DNA from: Rhodocyclaceae bacterium
GTDB taxonomy: Bacteria; Pseudomonadota; Gammaproteobacteria; Burkholderiales; Rhodocyclaceae
Direction: 5' to 3'
Length of the DNA: 64,000 nucleotides
Assembly (NCBI GenBank): GCA_016704145.1
Contig: JADJAS010000003.1
Coordinates: 121,967-185,966, forward strand
Program-made: the position numbers and the translations under genes
In this document: in pieces, positions 27,795 to 37,098 of the stretch
Layout of the letters: each line of letters starts with the position of its first letter
How positions within the stretch are numbered: position 1 is the stretch's first letter
The notes under the pieces: model-generated
What the model saw: only the letters and a program-made list of their open reading frames with translations
Told to the model about the DNA's origin: nothing
The model's database searches: none

Positions 27795-28739
27795 TCAGCG
27801 CCAGCTTAGCCGCGCCAACAGGTTGCTTGCCCCCTCGGCCATGTCGGCGCCGAATTGCTTGGCCAGCTTCTCGGCGAAATTCGGCTTGATCGTGTAATCG
27901 CGGATGTCCTCGGCCTTGAAGACATCGCGCGCAATCGACTCCATGCTGCCGAACTCGTCCGCCAGCCCCAGTTCCAGACTCTTGGCACCGCTCCACATCA
28001 AACCTGAAAACATGTCCGGTGTCTCCTTCAGGCGCGCGCCCCGGCCCTCGCGGACGACGGCGATGAACTGCTGGTGGATTTCGCCTAGCATCTGCTCGGC
28101 ATGCGCCTTGTGCTGCGCATTCTGCGGTGAAAAGGGATCGAGGAAGCCCTTGTTCTGCCCGGCGGTGAGCAGCCGGCGCTCGATGCCGAGCTTGTCCATG
28201 GTGCCCGTGAAGCCAAAACCGTCCATCAGCACGCCGATCGAGCCGACGATGCTGGCCTTGTCGACATATATCTTGTCGGCCGCCGCCGCCACGTAATAGC
28301 CGCCCGAGGCGCAGATGTCCTCGACGACCACGTGCAGCGGGATATCCGGGTGCTTGCCGCGCAGCCGGCGGATCTCGTCGTTGATCATGCCGGCCTGAAC
28401 CGGGCTGCCGCCGGGGCTGTTGATGCGCAAGACGATCCCGGCGGTGTGCTTGTTGTCGAATGCCGCCTGCAAGGCGGCGATCACGTTCTCGGCGCTGGCG
28501 TCGCCCTTGTGGCTGATCACCCCGGTGAGGTCGACCAAGGCCGTGTGCTTCTTGCCCTCGGTCAGTTCGGCGTCGCCCGGCCAATCGAAGGCGGCCATCA
28601 AGATGACGGTGAGATATGCGAAACCCAGCAACTTGAAAAAAATACCCCAACGGCGGCGGGCGCGCTGCTCGCGCAACGCTTCGGTCGCCAACGATTCGAT
28701 GACCCGACGTTCCCAGTTCGGTTGGTGATATTCATCCAC
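27795..28739 (-). CDS. sppA: Signal peptide peptidase SppA, short form
   Basis: A 314-residue membrane-anchored serine protease (family S49) that degrades cleaved signal peptides. One membrane segment is near residues 35-52. The catalytic Ser is in DICASGGYYVA, and the catalytic Lys is probably in TAGQNKGFLDPF. The GTG at 28739 is preceded by AGGAAA; a TTG at 28760 would add seven residues but lacks a ribosome binding site. Confidence 0.92.
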   Translation of the reverse strand: MDEYHQPNWERRVIESLATEALREQRARRRWGIFFKLLGFAYLTVILMAAFDWPGDAELTEGKKHTALVDLTGVISHKGDASAENVIAALQAAFDNKHTAGIVLRINSPGGSPVQAGMINDEIRRLRGKHPDIPLHVVVEDICASGGYYVAAAADKIYVDKASIVGSIGVLMDGFGFTGTMDKLGIERRLLTAGQNKGFLDPFSPQNAQHKAHAEQMLGEIHQQFIAVVREGRGARLKETPDMFSGLMWSGAKSLELGLADEFGSMESIARDVFKAEDIRDYTIKPNFAEKLAKQFGADMAEGASNLLARLSWR

Positions 28740-28790
28740 GGTGCGCGTTTCCTGCGTCAAGAAATGTCATGCCGAGTATATCGCCGCTGC

Positions 28791-29447
28791 TCAGCCATGA
28801 TGCCTCAACCATGCCGCGAGGTCGGCGAGCACGTCGAAGCAGCGAAGCGGCGCCGCCGTTGCCAACGCCTCGCGGGGATGGGCCCCGTAACTGACGCCGA
28901 GCGCGCTGGTTCCGGCATTGCGCGCCATTTCGAGGTCGTGCGTGGTGTCGCCGATCATCAAGGTCAGCGCTGGCGGCACGCCGAGTTCGTCCATCAATTG
29001 CTCCAGCATTTGTGGATGGGGCTTGGAGTGGCACTCGTCGGCGCAGCGGGTGGCATGAAAGTTCCCGCCAAGGCCGCTGGCGGCCATCGCCCGATTCAGG
29101 CCAAGCCGCGACTTGCCGGTGGCCACCGCCAACAGGTGTCCCGCCGCCGCGAGATCGCGCACCAGGGACTCGGCGCCATCGAACAGTTTCAGCGTCTGGT
29201 CCTGGGCAAGATAGTGGTGGCGATATCGCTCGGCCATCTGTCGATAGCGGCCCTCCGCCAATTCGGGCAGCACATGGCGCAGCGCGTCGTGCAAGCCGAG
29301 GCCGATGACATGACGCGCCCTCGCCTCCGTCGGCGGCGCCAGGCCAAGGTCGACGGCCGCGGCCTGAATGCTAGCGACGATGGCGCCAGCGGAGTCCATC
29401 AGCGTGCCATCCCAGTCGAAGACAATCAACTCAAAACGCTTGCCCAT
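28791..29447 (-). CDS. HAD-superfamily phosphatase (Gph-like)
   Basis: A 218-residue haloacid-dehalogenase-type hydrolase. FDWDGTLMDS holds the nucleophile and acid/base aspartates, VATGKSR is motif II, KPHPQMLE holds the motif III lysine, and IGDTTHDLEMA is motif IV. It overlaps rluC by 17 nt. The pair rluC-gph is common in betaproteobacteria; the natural substrate is not shown. A copy of the 24-bp element encodes LGVPPALTL. Confidence 0.9.
   Translation of the reverse strand: MGKRFELIVFDWDGTLMDSAGAIVASIQAAAVDLGLAPPTEARARHVIGLGLHDALRHVLPELAEGRYRQMAERYRHHYLAQDQTLKLFDGAESLVRDLAAAGHLLAVATGKSRLGLNRAMAASGLGGNFHATRCADECHSKPHPQMLEQLMDELGVPPALTLMIGDTTHDLEMARNAGTSALGVSYGAHPREALATAAPLRCFDVLADLAAWLRHHG
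28960..28983 (+). repeat. Copy 8 of the 24-bp dispersed element
   Basis: Matches 21 of 24 positions, inside the HAD phosphatase gene just before motif IV. Confidence 0.75.
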
Positions 29448-30393
29448 GCTCCCTCGCTTCGTTGGCATCGATCCGCGCCAGAAAGCCTGCCAACTCCGCG
29501 GGCAGCGCCGCCTCCAGCTCCACGGCCACGCCGGTCAATGGATGCGGCAGCGACAATCTGGCCGCATGCAGGAACATGCGCTTGAGTCCCGCCTTTTGCA
29601 AGTTCCGATTGAGCGCGAAATCACCGTATTTGTCGTCGCCGGCGAGCGGAAAGCCCAGATGAGACAGATGCACGCGGATCTGGTGGGTGCGGCCGGTCTT
29701 CAGTTCAACCTCGACCAGGCTGAAGTTCCGCCAGCGCGCCACCAGGCGCACGATCGAATGCGCCTGCTTGCCCTCGTCAGACACAGTCACCCGCCGTTCG
29801 CCCTCGTCGGTCAGGTACTTGTGCAGGGGCAGGCGGACATGCTGCAGTGGATTCTTCCAGCGGCCCTTGACCAGGGCCAGGTAGCGCTTGGCGATGCCGC
29901 CGTCGCGGAACAGGTCGTGCAGCCGGGTCAGCGCCGAGCGCTTCTTGGCCACGACGAGCAGACCGGAAGTTTCCCGGTCGAGGCGATGGGCGAGTTCCAG
30001 AAACCGTGCTTCGGGCCGCGCGCGTCGCAGCTGCTCGATGACGCCGAAGCTGACGCCGCTGCCGCCATGCACCGCCACGCCGGCCGGCTTGTCGATGACG
30101 ATCATGGCATCGTCTTCAAAGACCATGGCGAACTCGCGTGCCGGCGCGGCCGGCTTTGCTGTCGCTTGCGAAACGCGGATCGGCGGTACGCGGATCGTGT
30201 CGCCCTGCCGCAGCCGGTACTCGGCCGATATCCGCCCCTTGTTCACACGTACCTCGCCACTGCGCAGGATGCGGTAAATATGGCTCTTCGGGACGCCTTT
30301 GGCGACTTTCAGTAAGAAATTGTCGATGCGCTGCCCGGCCGACGCTTCCCCGACTTCCAGTAATGTTGCCGAATCTTTGCTTAAGTCTTTCAT
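29431..30393 (-). CDS. rluC: 23S rRNA pseudouridine synthase RluC
   Basis: RluC (320 residues) makes pseudouridines at 955, 2504 and 2580 of 23S rRNA. An N-terminal S4 domain (QRIDNFLLKVAKGVPKSHIYR) precedes the catalytic domain with HRLDRETSGLLVVAK, which holds the catalytic Asp. It is divergent from rne, the conserved arrangement, and the promoter for rne overlaps its start codon. Confidence 0.94.
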   Translation of the reverse strand: MKDLSKDSATLLEVGEASAGQRIDNFLLKVAKGVPKSHIYRILRSGEVRVNKGRISAEYRLRQGDTIRVPPIRVSQATAKPAAPAREFAMVFEDDAMIVIDKPAGVAVHGGSGVSFGVIEQLRRARPEARFLELAHRLDRETSGLLVVAKKRSALTRLHDLFRDGGIAKRYLALVKGRWKNPLQHVRLPLHKYLTDEGERRVTVSDEGKQAHSIVRLVARWRNFSLVEVELKTGRTHQIRVHLSHLGFPLAGDDKYGDFALNRNLQKAGLKRMFLHAARLSLPHPLTGVAVELEAALPAELAGFLARIDANEAREHGQAF

Positions 30394-30405
30394 TTGAAAT
30401 ATACT
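30377..30405 (+). promoter_or_regulatory. Sigma-70 type promoter for rne
   Basis: TTGCTT (30377-30382), a 17-bp spacer and TATACT (30400-30405) form a good promoter on the plus strand. It overlaps the start codon of rluC (30391-30393), so initiation here could interfere with rluC expression. Confidence 0.7.
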
Positions 30406-30411
30406 GCGCCT

Positions 30412-30818
30412 CGGTTTGCCGTCCCGCGACGGCGTGCCCGGCGGCCCGAAGCGGCGTCGGTGGCGCCCTCCCGGAACGTTGCCATCCCCTCGCCGCTCAC
30501 TCAGACGACGCTCGGATGACAAGAGGCAGCAGGGGTAGCTGGACATCTGTCGCCACCCTGCCTCCCGGAGCAGCCCCGAAGGGTATGTCGCTCGCCCGAA
30601 GCAGCGATACTACTTGATTGCGCGCACCACAGGCACAGACGATTTCCAGGCGCCGGTCTCCAGCGAGACCGGCGCCGGATACGAAAACAACGACAACCGT
30701 TTGCCGACAGGCTAATGACCCTGCCATCCATTCGTTTTGCAAACCTAGTCGCTACCGCTTGAACCGGGCGGTCGCTTCGTAACGATTGTCGTGCCCTGCC
30801 AAGCGCGCGGGAGCACAC
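30412..30818 (+). promoter_or_regulatory. Long 5' untranslated region of rne
   Basis: If transcription starts about 7 bp after the -10 box, the leader is about 407 nt. Long structured leaders that let RNase E cut its own mRNA are known in Escherichia coli (361 nt). This region is GC-rich with several short inverted repeats, and I see no convincing gene in it. Autoregulation is inferred from the family. Confidence 0.5.
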
Positions 30819-33527
30819 ATGAAACGCATGCTGTTCAATGCGACGCAGGCCGAGGAACTCCGCGTCGCGATTGTCGATGGTCAGAAACTGATCGACCTCG
30901 ACATCGAATCGGCCGCCAAGGAGCAACGCAAGAGCAATATCTACAAGGCGGTAATCACCCGCATCGAGCCCAGTCTCGAAGCCGCGTTCGTCGATTACGG
31001 CGCCGAGCGCCACGGCTTCCTGCCGTTCAAGGAAGTTTCCCGTTCCTACTTCAAGCCCGGCATCGACGCCGGTCGCGCCACCATCAAGGACGCGCTGCAA
31101 GTCGGTCAGGAACTGATCGTCCAGGTCGAGAAGGACGAACGCGGCAACAAGGGCGCCGCCCTGACGACATTCATTTCCCTGGCCGGCCGCTATCTCGTCC
31201 TCATGCCGAACAATCCCCGCGGCGGCGGCGTTTCTCGCCGTGTCGAAGGCGAGGATCGTCAGGAACTGCGCGATAACTTGGACCAGCTCGACGTGCCGCA
31301 GGGCATGAGCCTGATCGCCCGCACCGCCGGCATCGGTCGCGGCAAGGAAGAGCTCGAATGGGACATGAACTATCTCGTTCAGCTCTGGCGCGCCATCGAA
31401 AGCGCCGCCCACTCGCAGTCGGGTGCCTTCCTGATCTATCTGGAGTCGAGCCTAGTCATCCGGGCCATCCGCGATTACTTCCATGCCGATATCGGCGAAA
31501 TCCTGATCGATACCGACGACATCTTCGAGCAGGCCCAGCACTTCATGGCCACGGTGATGCCTGGCAACGTCTCGCGCATCAAGCGCTACCGGGACGACGT
31601 GCCGTTGTTCTCGCGCTTCCAGATCGAGCATCAAATCGAGTCGGCCTATTCGCGGAACGTCACCCTGCCCTCCGGCGGCGCCATCGTCATCGACCATACC
31701 GAAGCCCTGGTCTCGGTGGACGTCAACTCCGGCCGCGCCACCAAGGGCTCGGACATCGAGGAAACCGCCTTCCGCACCAACTGTGAGGCTGCCGACGAGG
31801 TTGCCCGCCAGTTGCGTCTGCGCGACCTGGGCGGCCTGATTGTCATCGACTTCATCGACATGGAAAGCGCCAAGAACCAGCGCGAAGTCGAAAACCGGCT
31901 GCGCGACGCCCTGCATTACGACCGCGCCCGCGTGCAGATGGGCAAGATCTCGCGCTTTGGCCTGCTCGAACTGTCGCGCCAACGCCTGCGCCCGGCGCTG
32001 GCGGAAACCAGCTACATCACCTGTCCGCGCTGTACCGGCACCGGCCATATCCGCTCGACCGAATCCGCCGCCCTGCACATCATGCGCATCCTCGAAGAAG
32101 AGGCGATGAAGGAAAACACCGGCGCGATTCACGCCCAAGTGCCGGTCGATGTCGGCACCTTCCTGCTCAACGAAAAGCGTGTCGATATCGCCCGCATCGA
32201 AGTCCGCCACCGCATCAATCTCGTCATCGTGCCGAACCGCCAATTCGAGACCCCGCAGCACGAGATCGTGCGCCTGCGTCATGACCAGCTGAACGCCGAG
32301 GACATCACCATTCCGAGCTACCAGATGGCGGAAAAGAAGATGGAGGAGGCCTACCAGCCGCCCTCGGCGCAGGCGGAGGCAAAGCCGGCCCGGCCTGAAG
32401 CCGTCGTCAAGGGCATCACGCCCGATCAGCCGGCGCCGGTGGTGACCCCCAAACCCGAGCCGCAACCTGAACCCAGGCCCCAACCTGGCATCCTGGCGAA
32501 GATCATCGGCTGGTTCACCGGCGGCGCAACGCCGGCGGCGGCCGAGTCGGAAAGCAAGCCGGAGAAGTCGCCCCGGAAGGACCGCGGTGAACGCGGAGAA
32601 CGGGGCGATCGCGAACGGGGCGAACGCGGACGGACGCGCCGCGAAGGACGCGAGTCCCGGGAGGGCAAGCCGGGGCGCGAGCAAGGCGAGCGGCGCGAAC
32701 GTTCCGAAAACCAGCGCGGACAACAACCCCGGCGCGAGGACAATGTCGACGCACCCCAACCAGCCAAGGAACCGAAGGAGGCACGTCGCGGGCGCAATGA
32801 CCGGAGTGAGCGGCGGGAGGAAAAACCGCGCGATGAACGCGGCGGTGAGCAACGCCAGTCCAGGATGCCGCGTTCTGAGGCTGCCCCATCCGCGCCGCCG
32901 GCCGACACTGCCGCGAAGGCATCGCCATTGGCGGACGTATCTTCAGCCGAAGCCACCGGCGCGCCGGAATCGACCGGCGAAGGCGGCGGGCGGAGGCGCG
33001 GCCGCGGAAGAGGTGGCCGAGGGCGTGGCGAGCGCCGCGACGAAACGACCGTCACCGACACGCAGGTTCCCGCCAGTGAGGTCCCGTCGGCGGTGACCGC
33101 CGCCGATCTGCCCGCGGCTGTCGAACCGGAACTTCAGCCGAGACCCGTACCATGGCCCGTGCCAATTGCAGCCGTGTTGGAGTTGGCAACGCCGGCGGAA
33201 GCACCGCTGCCACAATCCTCGATGCCTGAAACGCCGCCCGTCGTCCAGGCCGAGCCGATGGCAGCAGCGGTTGCCGACATTACCGTCGCACCGGTCGCCA
33301 GCCCTTCGGAACCACGCATGGAGGCGACCACCGCCGAACCGCCGCCGCCCATGCCGGATATTGCCGTCAATCTGGAACAGGCAGGCTTGGTGATGATCGA
33401 AACCGCCAGTTCCGGCAACATCGCACAGTCGACGCCGCTCGACGCGCCCAAGCTGGGTCGCAAGCCCAAGGCATCGGTGGCGATCGCCGACGAACCGCTG
33501 CAGATGATTGAAACCAAGCGCGATTAG
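30819..33527 (+). CDS. rne: Ribonuclease E
   Basis: RNase E (902 residues), the main endoribonuclease for mRNA decay and rRNA processing. The N-terminal catalytic half has the S1 domain (SNIYKAVITRIEPSLEAAFVDYG, in two parts around IEPS), the DNase I-like domain with VDVNSGRAT and IVIDFIDM, and the zinc link CPRCTGTGH. The C-terminal half (from about residue 510) is low-complexity: proline/alanine-rich linkers around a long Arg/Glu/Gly-rich block and a RGRGRGGRGRGERR patch, typical of the unstructured degradosome scaffold. GGGAG lies before the ATG. Confidence 0.96.
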   Translation: MKRMLFNATQAEELRVAIVDGQKLIDLDIESAAKEQRKSNIYKAVITRIEPSLEAAFVDYGAERHGFLPFKEVSRSYFKPGIDAGRATIKDALQVGQELIVQVEKDERGNKGAALTTFISLAGRYLVLMPNNPRGGGVSRRVEGEDRQELRDNLDQLDVPQGMSLIARTAGIGRGKEELEWDMNYLVQLWRAIESAAHSQSGAFLIYLESSLVIRAIRDYFHADIGEILIDTDDIFEQAQHFMATVMPGNVSRIKRYRDDVPLFSRFQIEHQIESAYSRNVTLPSGGAIVIDHTEALVSVDVNSGRATKGSDIEETAFRTNCEAADEVARQLRLRDLGGLIVIDFIDMESAKNQREVENRLRDALHYDRARVQMGKISRFGLLELSRQRLRPALAETSYITCPRCTGTGHIRSTESAALHIMRILEEEAMKENTGAIHAQVPVDVGTFLLNEKRVDIARIEVRHRINLVIVPNRQFETPQHEIVRLRHDQLNAEDITIPSYQMAEKKMEEAYQPPSAQAEAKPARPEAVVKGITPDQPAPVVTPKPEPQPEPRPQPGILAKIIGWFTGGATPAAAESESKPEKSPRKDRGERGERGDRERGERGRTRREGRESREGKPGREQGERRERSENQRGQQPRREDNVDAPQPAKEPKEARRGRNDRSERREEKPRDERGGEQRQSRMPRSEAAPSAPPADTAAKASPLADVSSAEATGAPESTGEGGGRRRGRGRGGRGRGERRDETTVTDTQVPASEVPSAVTAADLPAAVEPELQPRPVPWPVPIAAVLELATPAEAPLPQSSMPETPPVVQAEPMAAAVADITVAPVASPSEPRMEATTAEPPPPMPDIAVNLEQAGLVMIETASSGNIAQSTPLDAPKLGRKPKASVAIADEPLQMIETKRD

Positions 33528-33537
33528 CGGCGCCGGG

Positions 33538-33576
33538 GCGCCAGCCGACGGTGGTTCGCTTTCCTAGGGCTGGCGC
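33538..33576. repeat. Inverted repeat between convergent rne and phosphatase genes
   Basis: GCGCCAGCC at 33538-33546 and GGCTGGCGC at 33568-33576 form a 9-bp stem over a 21-nt loop. It could act as a bidirectional transcription barrier, but no T-run follows and it overlaps the last codons of the phosphatase gene. Confidence 0.4.
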
Positions 33577-34037
33577 TTGCCGCCCAGCGTGTCAAGAAGC
33601 CCGGCCGCCGCGTCCTCGATCAAGTCGAGGACGCGCTCGAACCCTTCGGGGCCGCCGTAATAGGGATCGGGTACGTCCCGCTCGCCGGAACGTCCGTAGT
33701 CGAGCATCAGCCCGAGGCGCCGGTGCTCCTCGGTCGGACATGCCCGTCGCAGCGAGGCGAGGTTATCCCGATCCATCGCCAGGATGTGATCGAAGCGAAG
33801 GAAATCGGCCTCCTTGACGCGACGCGCCCGCAGCCGCGACAAATCGTAGCCGCGCATTGCCGCGGCTTTCTGCGCCCGGACGTCCGGCGGCGCCCCGATG
33901 TGATAGCCGTGAGTCCCGGCGGAATCGACGTCGAGGTATCGCCGCAGGCCGGCGCGCTCGGCCATTTCCCGAAAAACGCCTTCGGCCGTGGGTGAGCGAC
34001 AGATGTTGCCCATGCAGACAAAGAGTACTCTAACCAT
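33564..34037 (-). CDS. Low-molecular-weight protein-tyrosine phosphatase
   Basis: A 157-residue phosphatase with the P-loop VCMGNICRSPTAE (catalytic Cys and Arg) at the N-terminus and the DPYYGG loop with the general-acid Asp near the C-terminus. It may dephosphorylate tyrosine kinases of capsule synthesis or other proteins; no kinase lies nearby. The ATG at 34037 fits the family; longer frames upstream do not. Confidence 0.92.
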   Translation of the reverse strand: MVRVLFVCMGNICRSPTAEGVFREMAERAGLRRYLDVDSAGTHGYHIGAPPDVRAQKAAAMRGYDLSRLRARRVKEADFLRFDHILAMDRDNLASLRRACPTEEHRRLGLMLDYGRSGERDVPDPYYGGPEGFERVLDLIEDAAAGLLDTLGGKRQP

Positions 34038-34232
34038 ATTGGATTCGATCCGAATGCCGGGCCATGCGGAGAGCGGACTGCGGAGAATATTCAGCTTTCG
34101 GTAAGGTAGCCAGACCATAATCCCTGATGGAAGGATCAGCCGGAATTATGACTGAACTCCTGCCCCGGACGCACTGGCCTGGCGACGCGCGGGGCAACTC
34201 CACCAATTGACTTGCCATTGGAGCTTTCCGAC

Positions 34233-35273
34233 ATGAGCACACAGCAGCCCGTTCCGGCAACCTTGATCCCCGGTGATGGCATCGGCCCCGAAATTACCGA
34301 GGCCACCCTTCAGGTCCTGGACGCACTCGGCGCGCCCTTCGTCTGGGACCGGCAGATTGCCGGGGCAGCCGGTGTCGCTGCTTGCGGCGAACCGTTGCCG
34401 AAAGCCTGCCTGGACAGCATCCACCGGACGCGGCTGGCGCTCAAGGGGCCACTGGAAACGCCCGTTGGCGGTGGTTACCGTTCGGTCAACGTTCAGCTGC
34501 GCGAGGAATTCAAGCTTTATGCCAACTTGCGGCCGGCGCGCACCATCATCCCGGGCGGACGCTTCGACAACATCGACCTCGTTCTGGTGCGGGAAAACAA
34601 CGAGGGCCTGTACATGGGCTACGAGCACTTCATCCCGATCGATGGCGATCCCCACGCGGTGGGCATGAGCACCGGCATCAACACCCGCCAAGGTTGTCGT
34701 CGCATCCTCCGTTTCGCCTTCGACTACGCGATCCGGAATGGCCGCAGGAAAGTCACCGTCGTGCACAAAGCCAACATCATGAAGGCGCTCACCGGGATTT
34801 TCCTCGAGACCGCGCGCCAGCTGCATGCCGACGAATACAAGGACCGGATCGCCTTCGAGGAAGTCATCGTGGACGCCTGCGCGATGAAACTGGTGATGAA
34901 TCCCTGGCAGTTCGATGTGCTGGTGACGACCAACCTGTTCGGCGACATCCTGTCCGACGAAATTGCCGGGCTGGTCGGCGGGCTGGGCATGGCGCCCGGT
35001 GCCAACATCGGCGAGCATGCCGCCATCTTCGAGGCTGTTCATGGCTCGGCGCCAGATATCGCCGGCAAGGGCATCGCCAATCCGATCGCCTTGATGCTGG
35101 CGGCGGCGATGATGCTCGATCACGTCGGCCGAGACGATCTCGGTCGAGGCTTGCGCACGGCCATCGACCAAACTCTCAATATCGACAGTGTCAGGACCGG
35201 CGATCTCGGCGGCAAGGCCAGCACCCGCGAGTTCGCCGCGGCGCTGACCCGGCGAATCCTGGCATCCGGCTGA
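34233..35273 (+). CDS. NAD-dependent isocitrate dehydrogenase
   Basis: A 346-residue enzyme of the isocitrate/isopropylmalate dehydrogenase family. GPLETPVGGGYRSVNVQLR and LYANLRPA are typical of the eukaryotic-like NAD isocitrate dehydrogenase branch rather than LeuB. NNEGLYMGYEH, HKANIMK and the metal-binding TTNLFGDILSDE are present. The ATG at 34233 has GGAG 9 nt upstream. A copy of the 24-bp element begins 9 bp after the stop. Confidence 0.88.
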   Translation: MSTQQPVPATLIPGDGIGPEITEATLQVLDALGAPFVWDRQIAGAAGVAACGEPLPKACLDSIHRTRLALKGPLETPVGGGYRSVNVQLREEFKLYANLRPARTIIPGGRFDNIDLVLVRENNEGLYMGYEHFIPIDGDPHAVGMSTGINTRQGCRRILRFAFDYAIRNGRRKVTVVHKANIMKALTGIFLETARQLHADEYKDRIAFEEVIVDACAMKLVMNPWQFDVLVTTNLFGDILSDEIAGLVGGLGMAPGANIGEHAAIFEAVHGSAPDIAGKGIANPIALMLAAAMMLDHVGRDDLGRGLRTAIDQTLNIDSVRTGDLGGKASTREFAAALTRRILASG

Positions 35274-35281
35274 TCTCGGCC

Positions 35282-35305
35282 AAAGTCAGCGGCGGCGGCA
35301 CGCCG
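35282..35305 (+). repeat. Copy 9 of the 24-bp dispersed element
   Basis: Matches 22 of 24 positions. It lies in the 40-bp gap between the converging isocitrate dehydrogenase and ankyrin genes. Confidence 0.85.
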
Positions 35306-35313
35306 GCAGGGCG

Positions 35314-35967
35314 CTATTCGACCGCGCCCTGGCGTTTCAGATAGTCGGCGATCTCGGTGTTGCCCGACTTGCGGGCGAGGTTCATGGCCGACAGGCCGTC
35401 CGCATCGGTCAGGTCCATGTCGGCGTCCGCCTCGATGAGCAGCCTGACCACTTCCTGATGCCCATTGCGCGCCGCGAGCATCAGTGCGGTCTGGCGATTG
35501 GGTGCCCGTTTGTCCATATCCGGTTTCCTGGCGAGCAGCAAACGCACAACGTCGGTATGTCCGGCAAACGCGGCGTATTGCAAAGGCGACCATCCCGGCC
35601 CCGAGAGATCGGCGCCAACCTCGACCAAACGGCGGACGATGGGCAGGTGACCGCGCAGTGCCGCCAAGGCGAGTGCCGTATCGCCAAATCTATTGTACTT
35701 CATTGTGTTGGCGCGACTTCTTAACAAGAAATCGAGAAGTGCCTCGTTGCCGTTATTGGCCGCGAACATCAACAGCGTCGTTCCAGACGGATCCGATGTA
35801 TTGGGGTCCATGCCCCGGCGCACCAGATCGACTACCTGCTCGGTCCGATTATCGCGTGCCGAGATCAGGATTTCGTCGTAAACCCCTGCCCAGGCGGACG
35901 CGACGCCCGCCAGCCACAAGAAAAGTGGAAAAAGTCTAAGCGGCAGCGTGGTCCTGGGCACGATCAC
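35314..35967 (-). CDS. Periplasmic ankyrin-repeat protein
   Basis: A 217-residue protein with a signal peptide (about residues 1-27, ending ASAWA) and four to five ankyrin repeats, for example GTTLLMFAANNGNEALLDFLL and QTALMLAARNGHQEVVRLLI (each continued in the next repeat). Ankyrin proteins bind other proteins; the partner is unknown. The GTG start overlaps the tatD stop by 32 nt, which places it in the tmk-holB-pilZ-tatD operon. Confidence 0.88.
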   Translation of the reverse strand: MIVPRTTLPLRLFPLFLWLAGVASAWAGVYDEILISARDNRTEQVVDLVRRGMDPNTSDPSGTTLLMFAANNGNEALLDFLLRSRANTMKYNRFGDTALALAALRGHLPIVRRLVEVGADLSGPGWSPLQYAAFAGHTDVVRLLLARKPDMDKRAPNRQTALMLAARNGHQEVVRLLIEADADMDLTDADGLSAMNLARKSGNTEIADYLKRQGAVE

Positions 35968-36733
35968 TCAGCGTCACGTTGAACAAACGACAGAAATTCC
36001 GGGTTGTCGCCTCGGCAAGTTCCTCGAACGCGATGCCGCGCAGACGAGCGATCGCTTCGGCAACATGGCGGACGAAAGCCGGTTCGTTGAGTTTCCCGCG
36101 ATGCGGAACCGGCGCCAGATACGGTGCATCGGTCTCGACCAGCAAACGGTCGAGCGGCAATTCGGCGGCCACCGTCCTGAGGTCCAGCGCATTCTTGAAT
36201 GTGACGATGCCGGAAAAAGACACGTGAAACCCCAGATCGATCGCTCGCCAGGCCATGTCCCGATCCTCGGTAAAGCAATGAAAGACCCCGCCCACCTCGC
36301 CCGCATGTTCCTCTTCGAGGATGCGCAAAGTATCGTCTCCCGCCGAACGCGTATGAATGATCAACGGCTTGCCCACCTCGCGAGCCGCCTCGACATGGAC
36401 ACGGAACCGCTGTCGCTGCCACTCAAGATCGCCGGCCAGCCGATAATAATCGAGTCCGGTTTCACCAATTGCCACGACCTTGCCGTGCCGCGCCAGTCGC
36501 ACGAGTGTTTCCACTTCCGGCTCGTCGCCATCTTGGGTATCGGGATGCACGCCGACAGCGGCAAAAATATTTTCGTGTCCGGATGCGATTTCAAGCACGG
36601 CAGGAAATCGCTCCAAGGTGACGCCAGCGCAAAGCGCGGCACCGACGCCATTGACCTCCATCCGGCGCAGGATGACGGGCAAATCGGCGGCCAGTTCCGG
36701 AAAATCCAGATGACAGTGAGAGTCGACCAGCAT
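35936..36733 (-). CDS. TatD family metal-dependent hydrolase
   Basis: A 265-residue TIM-barrel deoxyribonuclease of the TatD/YcfH type. Metal ligands are seen in DSHCHLDFPE, GETGLDYYR, IIHTR, HCFTE and ETDAPYL. It follows pilZ and holB, the usual order in proteobacteria, where this member is often called YcfH. It is separate from the decayed TatD-like qatD near 60.6 kb. Confidence 0.93.
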   Translation of the reverse strand: MLVDSHCHLDFPELAADLPVILRRMEVNGVGAALCAGVTLERFPAVLEIASGHENIFAAVGVHPDTQDGDEPEVETLVRLARHGKVVAIGETGLDYYRLAGDLEWQRQRFRVHVEAAREVGKPLIIHTRSAGDDTLRILEEEHAGEVGGVFHCFTEDRDMAWRAIDLGFHVSFSGIVTFKNALDLRTVAAELPLDRLLVETDAPYLAPVPHRGKLNEPAFVRHVAEAIARLRGIAFEELAEATTRNFCRLFNVTLSDRAQDHAAA

Positions 36734-36738
36734 GCCGC

Positions 36739-37098
36739 TCAAAGCGTGTGCGTCGGTCGCGACGAGCCGAGATGGGCCCCGAGGATGGCTTCGATCTTGC
36801 GTCGAACCGACTGCCCGCTTTCGTCGGCGCTGAACTGCACACCGATGCCCTGCGGCTTGTTGCCCTGCGCGCCGGACGGCGTCACCCACACCACGGTGCC
36901 CGCAATGGGCAGGCGGGCCGGGTCGTCCATGAGCGCCACCAGCATGAAAATCTCATCCCCGGGCAGGTATTCCCGGGTCGTCGGCACGAACAGCCCCCCG
37001 CGCTCAAGAAAAGGCATATAGGCCGCATAGAGCGCGGATTTCGAAGTGATGTTGAGCGATAGCACGCTTGGGCGCGCGCCCGCGGCGGGAGTAACCAT
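36739..37098 (-). CDS. pilZ: PilZ domain protein
   Basis: A 119-residue single PilZ domain protein. This type, next to holB and tmk, is needed for type IV pilus assembly in Pseudomonas and Neisseria. Canonical c-di-GMP binding residues (RxxxR and D/NxSxxG) are not clear here, which fits PilZ itself, known not to bind c-di-GMP. It overlaps the holB stop. Confidence 0.88.
   Translation of the reverse strand: MVTPAAGARPSVLSLNITSKSALYAAYMPFLERGGLFVPTTREYLPGDEIFMLVALMDDPARLPIAGTVVWVTPSGAQGNKPQGIGVQFSADESGQSVRRKIEAILGAHLGSSRPTHTL

Noticed and set aside
30501..31412. Minus-strand open frame across the rne leader and start
   Set aside because: It overlaps the conserved RNase E N-terminus, has no family features and no ribosome binding site.
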